NCBI RefSeq assembly: GCF_001613145.1
Contig: NZ_BDBU01000023.1
Coordinates: 186,001 to 250,000, forward strand
DNA length: 64,000 nucleotides
Reading direction: 5' to 3'
Source: Nocardia jejuensis NBRC 103114
GTDB lineage: Bacteria > Actinomycetota > Actinomycetes > Mycobacteriales > Mycobacteriaceae
A program made the position numbers and the translations under genes. Under the pieces are notes generated by a model. That model saw nothing but the letters and a program-made list of their open reading frames with translations, was not told the origin of the DNA and did no database searches. Of the stretch, positions 24,650-50,900 are shown one piece after another. Positions within the stretch are counted from its first letter, which is position 1, and each line of letters opens with the position of its first letter.

Positions 24650-25897
24650 CTACTTGCCGGTGACGGTCAAATAGATGAGTGCCACGTTCAGCGCCGAGAT
24701 GATCGCGGCGACCAGCCAGGCCAGCGCGGTGGTGATCCGCCGGTTGACGTCGTCGCCCATGAGCACGCGGTCCGCGGTGAAGCGGACCAGCGGGATGAGC
24801 GCGAACGGAATGCCGAAGGACAGCACCACCTGCGAGATGATGAGCGCCCGAGTGGGATCGATGCCGACCCCGAGCACGATCAGCGCGGGAATGAGCGTGA
24901 TCACGCGGCGCACGACGAGTGGGACATGCCGGTGCAGCAGGCCCTGCATGATCATGGCTCCGGCGTACGCGCCGACCGAGGTGGACGCCAGGCCCGAGGC
25001 CAGCAGGCCGACCGCCAGCAGCAGACCCGCGACCGGTCCGAGCGTGTCCCGCACTGCGGCATGGGCACTTTCGAGCGAATCGACATCGTCCCGGCCGCGC
25101 AGCGTGCTGGCCGCCATGAGCAGCATGGCGAGGTTCACGGTGCCCGCCAGCAGCATGGCGATGCCGACGTCGTAGCGCGTGATGCGCAGCAGGCGTTTGC
25201 GTTCCGGCCCGGCCTCGGGCTGACCGTGCCGGTCCCTCGAGAGTGCCGAGTGCAGGTACACCGCGTGCGGCATGACTGTCGCGCCGATCATGGCGGCGGC
25301 CAGCAGCACGCTCTCGGTGCCGTCGAAACGGGGGGCGAGTCCGCCGAGGGTGCCCGATGCCGAAGGCGGTGAAATGAACACCGAGGCAAGGAATCCGATG
25401 GCGATGACCGCCAGCATTCCGATGATGATGCGCTCGAACGGCTGCTGCCCGCGGCGGTTCTGCACCATCAGCAGACCCAGCGACACGATGCCGGTGATCA
25501 CGCCGCCGAGCAGCAGCGGCAGCCCGAACAGCAGGTTCAGCGCGATCGCGCCGCCGACGACCTCGGCGAGATCGGTGGCCATGGCGACGGTTTCGGCCTG
25601 GGCCCAGTAGGCCAGGCGCACGGGCCGGCTGGCCTTGTCCCGCACCGCTTCCGGCAGCGACTGGCCGGTGACGAGTCCGAGCTTCGCGGACAGGAACTGG
25701 ACCAGGCCGGCCATGACGTTCGCCATGACGATGACCCACACCAGCAGGTAGCCGAACTGCGCGCCGGCACTGATATTGGACGCGACATTGCCCGGATCGA
25801 CGTACGCGATGGCGGCGACGAAGGCGGGGCCGAGCAGGACCGAGGCCGACCTCGCTCGCTGAAACGTGGTGCGGGGTTCATCAGCCAGGGTGCTCAC
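24650..25897 (-). CDS. mntH: NRAMP-family divalent metal transporter
   Basis: 415 residues, 11 predicted membrane helices. Both metal-site motifs are present: DPGN at residues 34-37 (helix 1) and MIGATVMPHAVYLHSAL (helix 6, with the MPH metal ligands). Also typical are AQAETVAMATDLAEVVGGAI and VGAYAGAMIMQGLL. It imports Mn2+ (and Fe2+) with protons across the cytoplasmic membrane. Starts with GTG at 25897; a -10 box TAAACT ends 6 nt before it and no Shine-Dalgarno sequence is present, so the mRNA is probably leaderless. A GGTTAGCC half-site just upstream could belong to an MntR/IdeR-type regulator, but it is incomplete. Confidence 0.93.
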   Translation of the reverse strand: MSTLADEPRTTFQRARSASVLLGPAFVAAIAYVDPGNVASNISAGAQFGYLLVWVIVMANVMAGLVQFLSAKLGLVTGQSLPEAVRDKASRPVRLAYWAQAETVAMATDLAEVVGGAIALNLLFGLPLLLGGVITGIVSLGLLMVQNRRGQQPFERIIIGMLAVIAIGFLASVFISPPSASGTLGGLAPRFDGTESVLLAAAMIGATVMPHAVYLHSALSRDRHGQPEAGPERKRLLRITRYDVGIAMLLAGTVNLAMLLMAASTLRGRDDVDSLESAHAAVRDTLGPVAGLLLAVGLLASGLASTSVGAYAGAMIMQGLLHRHVPLVVRRVITLIPALIVLGVGIDPTRALIISQVVLSFGIPFALIPLVRFTADRVLMGDDVNRRITTALAWLVAAIISALNVALIYLTVTGK

Positions 25898-25903
25898 AAC
25901 AAT

Positions 25904-25909
25904 AGTTTA
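25904..25909 (-). promoter_or_regulatory. -10 box TAAACT placed for leaderless mntH
   Basis: Minus strand TAAACT, then ATTGTT, then the GTG start of mntH. Same 6-nt spacing as the DUF5997-like and hotdog genes in this window. Confidence 0.5.
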
Positions 25910-25977
25910 CGGCTAACCGAACTTTTTGTTGAGTGCTACCCGGAAAAAGAGAAGGGCAGGCTGATCCCCAGGTGACA

Positions 25978-26014
25978 GTGATGGCCCCCGGCGTACTGCG
26001 CCGGGGGCCATCAC
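25978..26014 (-). terminator. Terminator after the Ag85-type esterase
   Basis: A perfect 16-bp stem, 25978-25993 with 25999-26014, and a 5-nt loop, 38 bp downstream of the esterase stop codon. Confidence 0.9.
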
Positions 26015-26052
26015 TCGGTAAAGGTGCGGGTAGCGAACCCGCGGTCAGCGGG

Positions 26053-27141
26053 TCACAGACCCAGACCACGCTCCAGCACCGGCCACGAGGTCTTGAACTC
26101 GTCGTTCCAGTAGCCCCACGAGTGGGTGCCGGTCGGGCGGAAGTTGTAGGTGGCCGGGATGTTCAGCTCGTTCAGCTTGTTCTGCAGGTTGTGGGTGCAG
26201 ACATTGGTGCCGGCCTCGATGACGCCGCCGATGATCAGCTGGTTGGCCAGGCCGTACGCGCCGGGCAGGGCGTACTGGCCGTTGAGGGTGTCGTACTGGC
26301 CGGGCAGGCCGCTGCCGGAGGAGATGTACAGCTCGGTGCCGCGCAGCTTGTCCGCGTTCAGAACCGGATCGTTGGCGGCCCAGGCCGGGGAGTCCTCGGG
26401 GCCGTGCATGTTCTCCATCTTGCCGCCGCCCCAGGTCTCGACGGTGAGGCGCATGAACTCGCGGCCCATCGGATCGGCGAACTGCGCGCAGCCGCTGTAG
26501 GCGGCCGCGGCCTTGTACAGACCGGGCTTGGCCTCGGGCAGCGACAGCACGGTGGTACCGGAGGTGGAGATGCCCGCGATGGCGTTGACGCCGTTGGTGC
26601 CGAGCGCGCCGTCGATCAGCGGCGGGAGTTCCTCGGTGAAGAACGTCTGCCACTTGTTGCGGCCGAGCACGTCGTCGTCCTGCTGCCAGTCCTGGTAGTA
26701 GGACCACTTACCGCCGATGGGCTGCACGACATTCAGGTTCTTGTCGCCGAGGAAGCCGTTGACGATATCGGTCTTCTTGACCCAGGAGGCGTCGTCCTGT
26801 CCGCCGCCCGCGCCGTTGAGCAGGTACAGCACCGGCCGCGGCGCGGAGGCGTCGGCGGGACGCTGCACATCGACGGGGTAGGTGGCGTCCATGGCCGCGG
26901 AGTAGACGTACAGCCGGATGTTCCGGCCGTCCTTCATCTCGGCCTTGGTGATCTTCGACCCGTCGGGTGCGACCGGATCCGCGAGCAGCTTCTTGCTGTC
27001 GATGATCGGGTCGGCGGAGGCGGTGGTGCCGCTGACGCCGGCCACCAGACCGGTGAGCACCGCGGTGGCGGCGAGGAACGCCGCTGCCCGTGCACCGCGC
27101 CTACGACCTGCGACCCCGTTCCGGACATGTCGACGAATCAA
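26053..27141 (-). CDS. Secreted antigen-85-type alpha/beta hydrolase (esterase/mycolyltransferase family)
   Basis: 362 residues. No ATG or GTG is available in frame near the N-terminus, so TTG at 27141 with GAAGG upstream is the likely start. A twin-arginine-like basic start (RRHVRNGVAGRRRGARAAAF) leads into a hydrophobic core and an ASA-DP cleavage site near residue 43. The mature part shows VLYLLNGAGGGQDDASW, the nucleophile elbow GISTSGTTVLS (Ser192) and GTHSWGYWNDEF with His340 as catalytic base. In the family this fold transfers mycolates between trehalose and arabinogalactan; plain esterases also occur. It lies 122 bp downstream of NRPS1, same strand. It could be read through from the NRPS operon; a weak TTGACG box (27256-27261) might give it its own promoter. 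Confidence 0.85.
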   Translation of the reverse strand: MIRRHVRNGVAGRRRGARAAAFLAATAVLTGLVAGVSGTTASADPIIDSKKLLADPVAPDGSKITKAEMKDGRNIRLYVYSAAMDATYPVDVQRPADASAPRPVLYLLNGAGGGQDDASWVKKTDIVNGFLGDKNLNVVQPIGGKWSYYQDWQQDDDVLGRNKWQTFFTEELPPLIDGALGTNGVNAIAGISTSGTTVLSLPEAKPGLYKAAAAYSGCAQFADPMGREFMRLTVETWGGGKMENMHGPEDSPAWAANDPVLNADKLRGTELYISSGSGLPGQYDTLNGQYALPGAYGLANQLIIGGVIEAGTNVCTHNLQNKLNELNIPATYNFRPTGTHSWGYWNDEFKTSWPVLERGLGL

Positions 27142-27263
27142 TGTTTCGCACCTTCATCTCGTGTCGATTTGCTGGTCAGCACTCCGCTGCCGGGTTCTCC
27201 GGGCAGTAGCTGATTCCTCGACAGACCATACGGCTTATCGCACCGGTGTGACAGCCGTCAATA

Positions 27264-41693
<14,430 letters not shown>

Positions 41694-41913
41694 GCCTGCT
41701 CTCCTCGGCGGGTCGTCTTCCACTGCTCCCCAGCCGCCCGAACCATGAAAATTTGCCTCATCCCTCGCCGTCGTACCTATGCGCCCTGAAAGCACATCCT
41801 GATTCATCGAATCGGGATACGCCAACCGTTACCGGTCAGGGCGTACGCCCGACACGGTACCGGCCGGACAGGACCGCTACCGCACCTCGCGGCGAAGGGG
41901 GATCAGCGGGCGG

Positions 41914-44900
41914 CTACTCGGAGAACCCGGCGATCTCGAACCCTTCCCGATCTCCACCGTAGTGCAATCGCACCCGCAGTCCCGGATGCTCCGCGAGCAG
42001 TTCGCGCACGGTCTCCCGCACCGCCCGCGGCGAGCAGTCCGGGGCGATATCGAGGGAGATGGCCCGCACCGTGATCCCGACCCGCTCGACGGCGAACAGG
42101 TCGTGCATCTCACTGCTCGGCAGCACGGTGCTCGGCGACACCGTGTCGGTCACCCCGTCCCGGGTGCCGGTACGGATATCGAGTGCCGTGAGCCGGTCCG
42201 CCAGAACGTCCCCGATCCTGGCGAGTGCGTCCGATTCCGTCATCCGGTCGTGAGTGGCCGGAATCGGATGGTCGTCGACCTCGCCGGACACGAAGGGCCG
42301 CCAGTCGGCGGGGTCGCGGCCCGCGACCGCATGGGACGCCTCCTCGGCCGCCCGGAAGAACCACAGCGTCCCGTCGAACACCTCCGGCTGAAAGCCGGAC
42401 TCGAATTCGACTGTGCGCATGACCGTCTCGTACATTCGGCGGACTCGTTCCGGAGTCAGGCCGATCAGGTCCGGCGAGAGCGCCGCGGACAGCGCATCCA
42501 GCGCTGCGTCGCCGAGCACCGAGGGATCCGGCAGGCTGTCGACGTCGATCCCGAGCTCCGCGAGGCCGTCGCGCACCACGGCCTGGAATTCCTCATGATC
42601 CGCACCCGGGTAGCCGTCCAGCACGGCCAGCAGTTCGACCTGATCGCCCTGTGCCTGCATTCTGGTCGCCATCGCGTGCGCGAGCTTGCCGCCGAGCGAC
42701 CAGCCGAGCAGCCGATACGGCCCCCGTGGCTGCACCAGGCGAACCTCGGCGACATAGCGGTCCACGATCTCCAGCAGGGAGGCCGGGGCGAAATCCGGTT
42801 CGGTCAGGGCGGGTGACTGGATTCCATAGAGGGGCTGATCTGCCGGGAGTGATCTGGCCAGACCCGAATAGGACCAGGCCAGGCCGGAGAGCGGATGGAC
42901 ACAGAACAGCGGCGCGCGGGTGCCCTCGGCGCGGAACGGCAGCATCACGCCCAGGTCGGCCGAGTACGCGCCGTCCGGGGTCTTCGACGAATCGGCGGCG
43001 TGCGCGACGTCGAGCGCATCGGCCAAGCCGGCGACGGTGGCATCGCCGAACACCACGGACATCGGGAGCCGGACACCGGTCCGCTCCTCGAGGCGGCTCA
43101 CGACGCGGGTTGCCAGCAGCGAGTTGCCGCCCAGCTCGAAGAAGTCGTCGTCGGCCCCGACCAGCTCTCGGGCCAGTACCTCTGTATAGACCTCGGCCAC
43201 GAGTCGCTCCCGCGGGGTGGACGGCTCCCGGTGGGCACGGGCCTCGAAGATCGGTTCCGGCAGCGCGGCCCGATCCAGTTTGCCGACCGGAGTCAACGGC
43301 AGCGCGTCGAGCACGACGATCGCGGACGGCACCATATAGGAGGGCAGATCGGCGGCGGCGATCCGAAGCAGCCGTTCGCGATCGATGACCTGTCCGGCCG
43401 CCGGAACCACATAGGAGACCAACGCGATCTGCCCGGCGGGGGTGGGCCGGCCCAGCGTCACCGCGTGCTCGACGGAGTCGACCGCGGCGAGCACCGTGTC
43501 GATCTCACCGAGTTCGATGCGGAAGCCTCGAATCTTGACTTGGAAATCGGAGCGACCGCCGTAGTCCAGCTCCCACCCGTGCGGGGATCCATCGTCCCGG
43601 GCCGCCGATGCTCCGGCATGCCGGCTCACGATGTCCCCCGTTCGGTACATCCGCGCTCCGGGCGGGCCCCACGGGTTGGCTACGAACCGCTCGGATGTCA
43701 GCCCGGGCCGGCCGTGATACCCGCGGGCCAGTGCCGCACCCGCCAGATACAGCTCGCCCGCCACTCCCGGTGGCACCGGATTGAGCCGGGTGTCCAGCAC
43801 GAAAGCCGAGACCCCGGGAATCGGGCGACCGATAGAAATACGCTGTCCTGCAACGAGTGTTGTATATGTGGCGCCGATAGTCGCTTCGGTCGGCCCGTAC
43901 CCGTTGAGGTATCGGCGGCCCGGCTGCCATTTGGCCACCAGTTCCGCCGTGGTGGCCTCGCCGCCGGTCGCCACCAGTTCCAGGTGATCCAGACCCGCGG
44001 GCTCGACCGTGCTCAGCTGAGCCGGGGTGATGATCATGTGCGTCACCCGCTCGGAGCGAAGCAGTCCGTGCAGGTCCGCCCCGCCCGCGACCTCAGAGGG
44101 TGCGATCACCAGGGTGGCACCGGCATGGAACGCGAGCAGCCACTCCTCGATCGACTGGTCGAAACTCGGTGAGCAGACGTGCAGCATCCGATGCGAGGGC
44201 GCGAGCCGGTACAGCTCGATGTCGGAGTCGACCAGGCCGCTCAATCCGGCATGCGTGACCGCGACGCCCTTCGGCGCACCGGTCGATCCGGAGGTGTAGA
44301 TGAGGTATGCCAGCTGATCCGGGCGCAGGGGCCCGATCCGGTCGACGTCCCCGATCGGGTCGGCGGACCTGGAGGCGCACAGCCGATCGGTGAAGGGGGC
44401 GTCCAGAACGAGCCAATCCACCTCTTGCGGTAGGACATCGGTGAACTCGGATGTGGTGAGGCCGAGGACCACACCCGAATCCCGCACCATGTAGCGCACT
44501 CGATCCACCGGATAGGCGGGATCGACCGGCACGAACGCGGCACCGGATTTGGCGACCGCCCAGATCGCCATGATGCCCCACAGGGAACGCGGAAATGCCA
44601 CTGCGACGAGCATGTCCGGTCCCACACCACGATCGATGAGCACCCGGGCGAGTCGAGAGGAATACTCGTCCAGCTCGCCGTAACTGGTGGACCGCTCGCC
44701 GAAGCGCACCGCCGTGCGGTCCACGCCGAAGCGCACGCCCCGGGTCAGCAGCTCGGGAAGCACCGCTCCCGGCGCGAGTTCCCTCGCACCGGCGGTGAGC
44801 AGCCGCGCCTCCTCCTCGCCGAGCAACGACAGGTCGCCCACGGGCGTATCCGGCCGCTCGGTGATCCGCGCCAGCAGACGCAGGAACCGTTCGGCCAGCA

Positions 44901-47900
44901 CTCGGACCGTGCCCTCGTCGAAAAGGTCTGCCGCGAAGGAGAACTCGGCGTGCATACCGGACTCGGGCAGTTCGCTCACGGTCAGCGAGAGGTCGAACTG
45001 TTCGACCGTGAAGTCCAGGTCGAGGAGTTCGAATCGCAACTGCGGCAGCTCGAAAGACCCTTCGGGGAGTTTCCGGAACGAGAGCATCACCTGGAAGAGC
45101 GGGTGCCTCGCGGTGGACCGGACCGGGGCGAGAATCTCCACCAGCCGCTCGAACGGCACGTCCGCGTGCGCGAATGCGTGCAGATCAGCATCTCTCGCCC
45201 GAGCCAGCAGGGTCGTGAAGTCCTCCGCACCGCGCACCCGGGTGCGCAGCACCAGGGTGTTGACGAACATTCCGATCGCCTCGTCGAGTTCGGCTTCGCC
45301 GCGCCCGGCCACCGGGGTGCCGATGGCGATGTCGTCGGTGCCGCTGGATCGCGCCAGCAGCAGCGCCAGTGCGGCGTGCAAGGCCATGAACATGGTCGCG
45401 TTGCCCGCTCGGGCGATGTCTCGAAGCGCTTCGGTGGTGTCGCGATCGATCGTGAACCGCACTCGGCCGCCCGCGCCCGACGACACCGCCGGACGGGGAC
45501 GATCCGAGGGCAGTTTCAGCTCGTCGGGCAGGTCCGCGAGCGCGGTCCGCCAGTACTCCGACTGGGTCGAAAGCACACTGCCGGGATCGTCTGCGCTGCC
45601 GAGCAACTCACGCTGCCAGCCGCTGTAATCGGCGTATTGCACCGGCAGCGGGGCCCAACCGGGAGCCGCACCGGACTGCCGCGCCGCGTAGGCGATCATC
45701 ACCTCGCGGGTGAGCGGGGCCATGGACCAGCCGTCCGCGCTGATGTGGTGCGTGAGGAATGCCAGGACATACTCCGGGATCTCGGTGTCCTCGATCCGGA
45801 ACAGCCTCGCCCGCAACGGCGGTTCGGTGGTCACATCGAATCCCGCCGAGAGGAACCCCGCCACCGATTCGCGAATGTCCGCGGATCGCAGCGGCACCTC
45901 CGACAGGTCCGGAACCGCCTGTGTCACCGGCAGAATCAGCTGCACCGGGTCTCCGTCGACCTCCGGGTAGACGGTCCGCAGGACTTCGTGCCGGTCGATC
46001 ACGTCGGCGATTGCCGCACGCAGCGCGTCCACGTCGAGGGTGCCGGTGAGCCGGACCGCCACCGGAATGTTGTAGGCGGCCGACGTGCTGTCGAAACGGT
46101 TGAGGAACCACATGCGCTGCTGCGCCAGAGAAAGCGGAATGGAACTCGGCCGCCGGGCGCCACCGGCGTGCGCGGACAGCAGTGGTCGATCATCCACGCC
46201 CGCCTGCTGAACGCGTACGGACAGACCCGCCACGGTCGGCGACTCGAACAGGGCGCGCACCGGAATCCGCCGGCCCATGCCCGCTCCGATCCGCGCCGCC
46301 ACCCGGGCCGCGGACAGCGAATTGCCACCGAGAGCGAAGAAGTCGTCATCCGCGCCCACCTGCTCGGAGCCCAGGACATCGGCGAAGACGCCCGCGACGA
46401 TCTCCTCGATCGGAGTCGACGGCGCGCGGAACACCCCCGCCTCGAAGACCGGTTCCGGGAGGGCGGTGCGATCGAGTTTGCCGTTCGTGGTGAGCGGCAA
46501 CTCGTCCAGTACCACGAAGGCGGAAGGCACCAGGTACGACGGCAGACGCGTCGAGAGGTTCGCTTTCACCTGCGGCACGTCGATATTCGCGCCGACCAGG
46601 TACGCGACCAGATGATCCCCGGTGCGATCGGATCGTGCCAGCACGGCGGCTCGCGCGACGGAGGGCAGCGCCGTCAGCGCGGCCTCGACCTCGCCCGGTT
46701 CGATCCGGAACCCTCGAATCTTGACCTGGAAATCGGTGCGACCCAGGTAATCGAGCTCGCCCTCGGCGTTCCAGGTCACCAGGTCGCCGGTCCGGTACAT
46801 CCGGGAACCGCTGTCGCCGAAGGGATTCGCCACGAATCGATCGGCGGTCAGATCGGGCCGGCCCTGGTATCCGCGCGCCAGCTGCGCACCGGCCAGGTAC
46901 AGCTCACCGGACACCCCGGCCGGAACGGGGCGCAACCGCGAATCCAGCACGTACACCTGACTGTTCCACTGCGGCAGTCCGATCGGCACCGCGACCAGAT
47001 CGGCGTCGGTGACCTCGTGCACGGTGATCGATACGGCCGCTTCGGTCGGCCCGTACAGGTTGTACAGAACGGCGGTGGGGTGCGCGGTCCGCCACTGCCG
47101 CGCCGTCGCGGCGGGCAGGGCTTCCCCGATGGCCAGCACCCGGCGCAGCGAACCGGTGGCGGCGCCGCGGGATTCGGCCAGCAGCGCGTCCAGCATCGAC
47201 GGCACCGCGTGCAGGGTGGTGATCGATTCGCGAACGATCAACTCGTTCAGATAGGCGGGGTCGCGATGCCCCTCGGCGGTCGCGAGCACCAGCCGCCCAC
47301 CCGATACCGCCGCCGACCAGAACTCCCAGACCGAGAGGTCGAAGGTCGCGGCGGTCTTGAGCAACATCACATCCTGAGCGCTCAGCCCGAAATCCGCTGT
47401 CTTGTAGAGCAGTTGGTTCACGATCGCGGCGTGCGAGATCGTCACGCCCTTCGGCGTGCCGGTCGATCCCGAGGTGAAGATCACGTACGCGGTATGCGCG
47501 GCCAGCAGCGGCGAGATTCGCTCGGCATCTGTGATCGGCTCCACCGCAACCGATTCCGTCGCCAGGTCGTCCACCGACAGGATCGGCGCGCGCGTGGTGT
47601 CGAAGCGGGTCTCGGCATCGGTCAGCACCCACAGCGGCTCGGCCGTCGTCAGGACGGCGTCGGTCCGCTCGGCGGCGTGATCGGGGTCCACGGGCACATA
47701 CGCACCGCCCGCGACGGCGACCGCGTACATGGCCACCACCAGGTTCACCGAACGACGCAGCGCCAAGGCCACCCGCGTCTCCGGGCCGACGCCCCGCGCG
47801 ATCAACTGCCGGGCAAGCTGATTCACTCGCTCATCCAGCCGGCGATAGCTCAGCCGCTCGCCGTCCGGACCGACCAGGGCGATGGCCGCCGGATCCTTGT

Positions 47901-50900
47901 CGGCGGTGCCGCGCAACAGCGAGGCCAGGGTCGCCGGCTCGGCCCGGCGGCCGGTCGCGTTACGGGTGTGCAGCAGTTCGGTGCGCTCGTGAGCGGTGAG
48001 CAGTTCGATATCGCCGATCGGTACGGTCGGGTCGAGCGCCACCGAGTCGAGCACCCGGATCAGCCGTTCCACGATCAGCGCGGCGGTGCCTGCATCGAAG
48101 AGATCCGTTGCGTAGGTGAGATATCCGCCGATGCCGGTCGCGTCTCCGGCCTCGTCGTAACCGTCGGAGACGATCAGGTGCAGATCGAATTGCGACACCT
48201 CGACCGCCGCGTCGAGGGAGGCGATGCTCAGGCCCGGTAGCTCGAGCACCGAGCGCGCCAGGTTCTGGAACGAGAGCCCGACCTGGAACAGCGGGTGATA
48301 GGCCGTGGTCCGCGGCGGATCGAGCGCCTCCACGAGTCGTTCGAACGGCACATCGGCATGCGAGAACGCCCGCAGATCGCTCTCCCGCTGTCGAGTGAGC
48401 AGGTCCGAGAAGGATTCTGCGTCCATTACACGGCAGCGGAACACGACGGTGTTGACGAACATGCCCACCAGGTCGTCCAGTTCGCGCTCGCCGCGCCCGG
48501 CGACGGGCGTGCCGATCGCGATGTCGCCGGACCCGGAGTACCGCGCCAGCAGCGCCGCGAACGCGGCGTGCACGACCATGAACAGGGTCGCCTGATGATC
48601 CTTGGCCAGCTTCACAAGTCCCGCATGGGTTCGAGCGCCGATCCGGACCTCGACCCGGGCGCCGTTCGACGTCGCCACGGCCGGGCGAGGCCGATCGGCG
48701 GGCAATTCCAGCAGTGCGGGCAATCCCGCCAGTTCCCGCTGCCAGAAGGCGATCTGCTGTGCGGCGGTGCTTTCCGGGTCGGACTCGTCACCGAGCACGG
48801 CACGCTGCCACAGTGCGTAGTCGGCGTACTGCACTGCCAGTGGGGTCCACCCTGGTTCCGTTCCGGCGACCCGCGCGGCGTAGGCGTGCATGATGTCGCG
48901 CTCCAGCGGCCCCATCGACGAGGCGTCCGCGGCGATGTGATGAGCGACCACGGCGAGCACATAGTCGCGCGGTGTGCCCGGCGCGGGTTCGCCGATCTCC
49001 CAGAGCCGCACGCGGATCGGGACGTCCCGGGTCACGTCGAACGGCGTCATCGCCAGTTCGAAGACGGCCCCGCGAACCTCGTGGGCGGTGATTCTGCTCG
49101 GCGTCGGAGCCAGCACCGGGTCCGCCGCCATCGGCAGGACCACCTGCACCGGCCCCTCGTCCGTCTCGGGATACACGGTGCGCAGCACCTCGTGCCGGGC
49201 CACCACGTCATCCAGCGCCGCGCTCAAGGCCTGAGCGTCCAGGACGCCCGACAGGCGCAGCGCGAACGGCAGATTGTAGGCGGCCGACCCGGCGCTCACT
49301 CCGCCATCGCCAGTGTCCTCGAAGCGATTCAGGAACCACATGCGCTGCTGGGCCAGCGACAGCGGGAGCCGCTCGGGCCGTGCGATTGCACCCAGCTCCG
49401 CGCTCCGGCCACCGTGCGCGCGAGCGGCGGCGGCTCGGGCCAGCGCCGCGACAGTCGGCGCTTCGAACAGCATCCGAATCGGAATCCGATCCCCCAGCGC
49501 CGCCCCCAGGCGCGCCACCACCCGGGAGGCGATCAGCGAATTGCCGCCGAGAGCGAAGAAGTCGTCGTCCGCGCCGACCCGGCCGATACCCAGCACTTCC
49601 GCGAACACCCCTGCCGTCAGTTCCTCGACCGGCGTTGCCGGAGCACGGAATTCACGATGCACGAAGGTCGGCGCGGGCAGCGCCCTGCGATCCAGCTTGC
49701 CACTGGAGTTCAGCGGAAACTCCGCGAGAACGGTCAGCGCCGCAGGCACCATGTATCCCGGCAACCGCTCGGCCAGTTCGCCGAGGACCGATGTCCGGTC
49801 GATCACGCCCGCAGGTGCGGCGACCGCGTAGGCGACCAGCTGATCACCGAGTTCGGACGGCATGACCAGCGCTACGGCCTGGCTCACCGAGGGCTGCGCC
49901 AACAGTACGGTCTCGATCTCACCGAGTTCGATGCGCTGACCACGGAACTTCACCTGGAAGTCGGTACGACCGATGTAATCCAGACGCTGCGGCCGATCGC
50001 CCTCGCCCGCACGCCACACCACCAGGTCACCGGTGCGATACATGCGCGCACCGTCGGCGAACGGATTCGCGACGAAGCGATCCGAGGTCAGATCGGGGCG
50101 GCCCACATAACCGCGCGCCAGTTGATCGCCCGCCAAGTACAACTCACCCGCGACACCGGTCGGGACCGGCCGCAGCCGCGAATCCAGGACGAACACTTCG
50201 GTGTTCCACTGCGGCCGGCCGATCGGCACCGTCGGATGCTCGTCGCCCCGCGCCTGCCAGTAGGTGACCGACACCGCCGCCTCGGTCGGGCCGTACAGGT
50301 TGTGGACGCGGGCATCGGACACCGTGGCGAAGGCGGCCACGGTCTCCGGCGGCAGCGCCTCACCGATCACGAACACCTCACGCAGCGTCGGCATCGATCC
50401 CGGCGGGGTGTGCGCGGCGAACACGCTCAGCATCGACGGCACGAAGTCCGTGACCGTGACCCCTCGTCCGCCAATTGTTTCCGCGACATATCGCGGATCT
50501 CGGTGCCCGTCGTGCGTGGCCACGACCAGCGTCGCGCCGGTGCGCAGCGGCATGAAATAGCCCCACAGTGACACATCGAACGTGGTGGCCGTCTTCTGCA
50601 GATAGACATCTCCGGGCCCGAGCGGGTACTCCCGCAGCATCCACGCGAGCTGGTTGTGGATGGCCGCGTGCGATACCGCGACGCCCTTGGGGCGGCCGGT
50701 GGAGCCCGAGGTGAAGATGACATACGCCGGATGCTCGGGGCGGAGGAGACCGAGTAGATCGGCGGCGGTCAGCGGTGCACCGCTGTAGTCGCTCAGCCGG
50801 AGTGAATCCAGCCGCAGCACAGCGATATCCGTGGGAATCGACTGCGCGGCATCGGCCGTGGACAGTACGCAGACCGGGCGCGCGGTGTCCAGGATGTGCG

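Noticed and set aside
27187..27210. Hairpin CTGCC...GGCAG between NRPS1 and the Ag85-type esterase
   Set aside because: Short, with a mismatch and no T tract; too weak to call a terminator.
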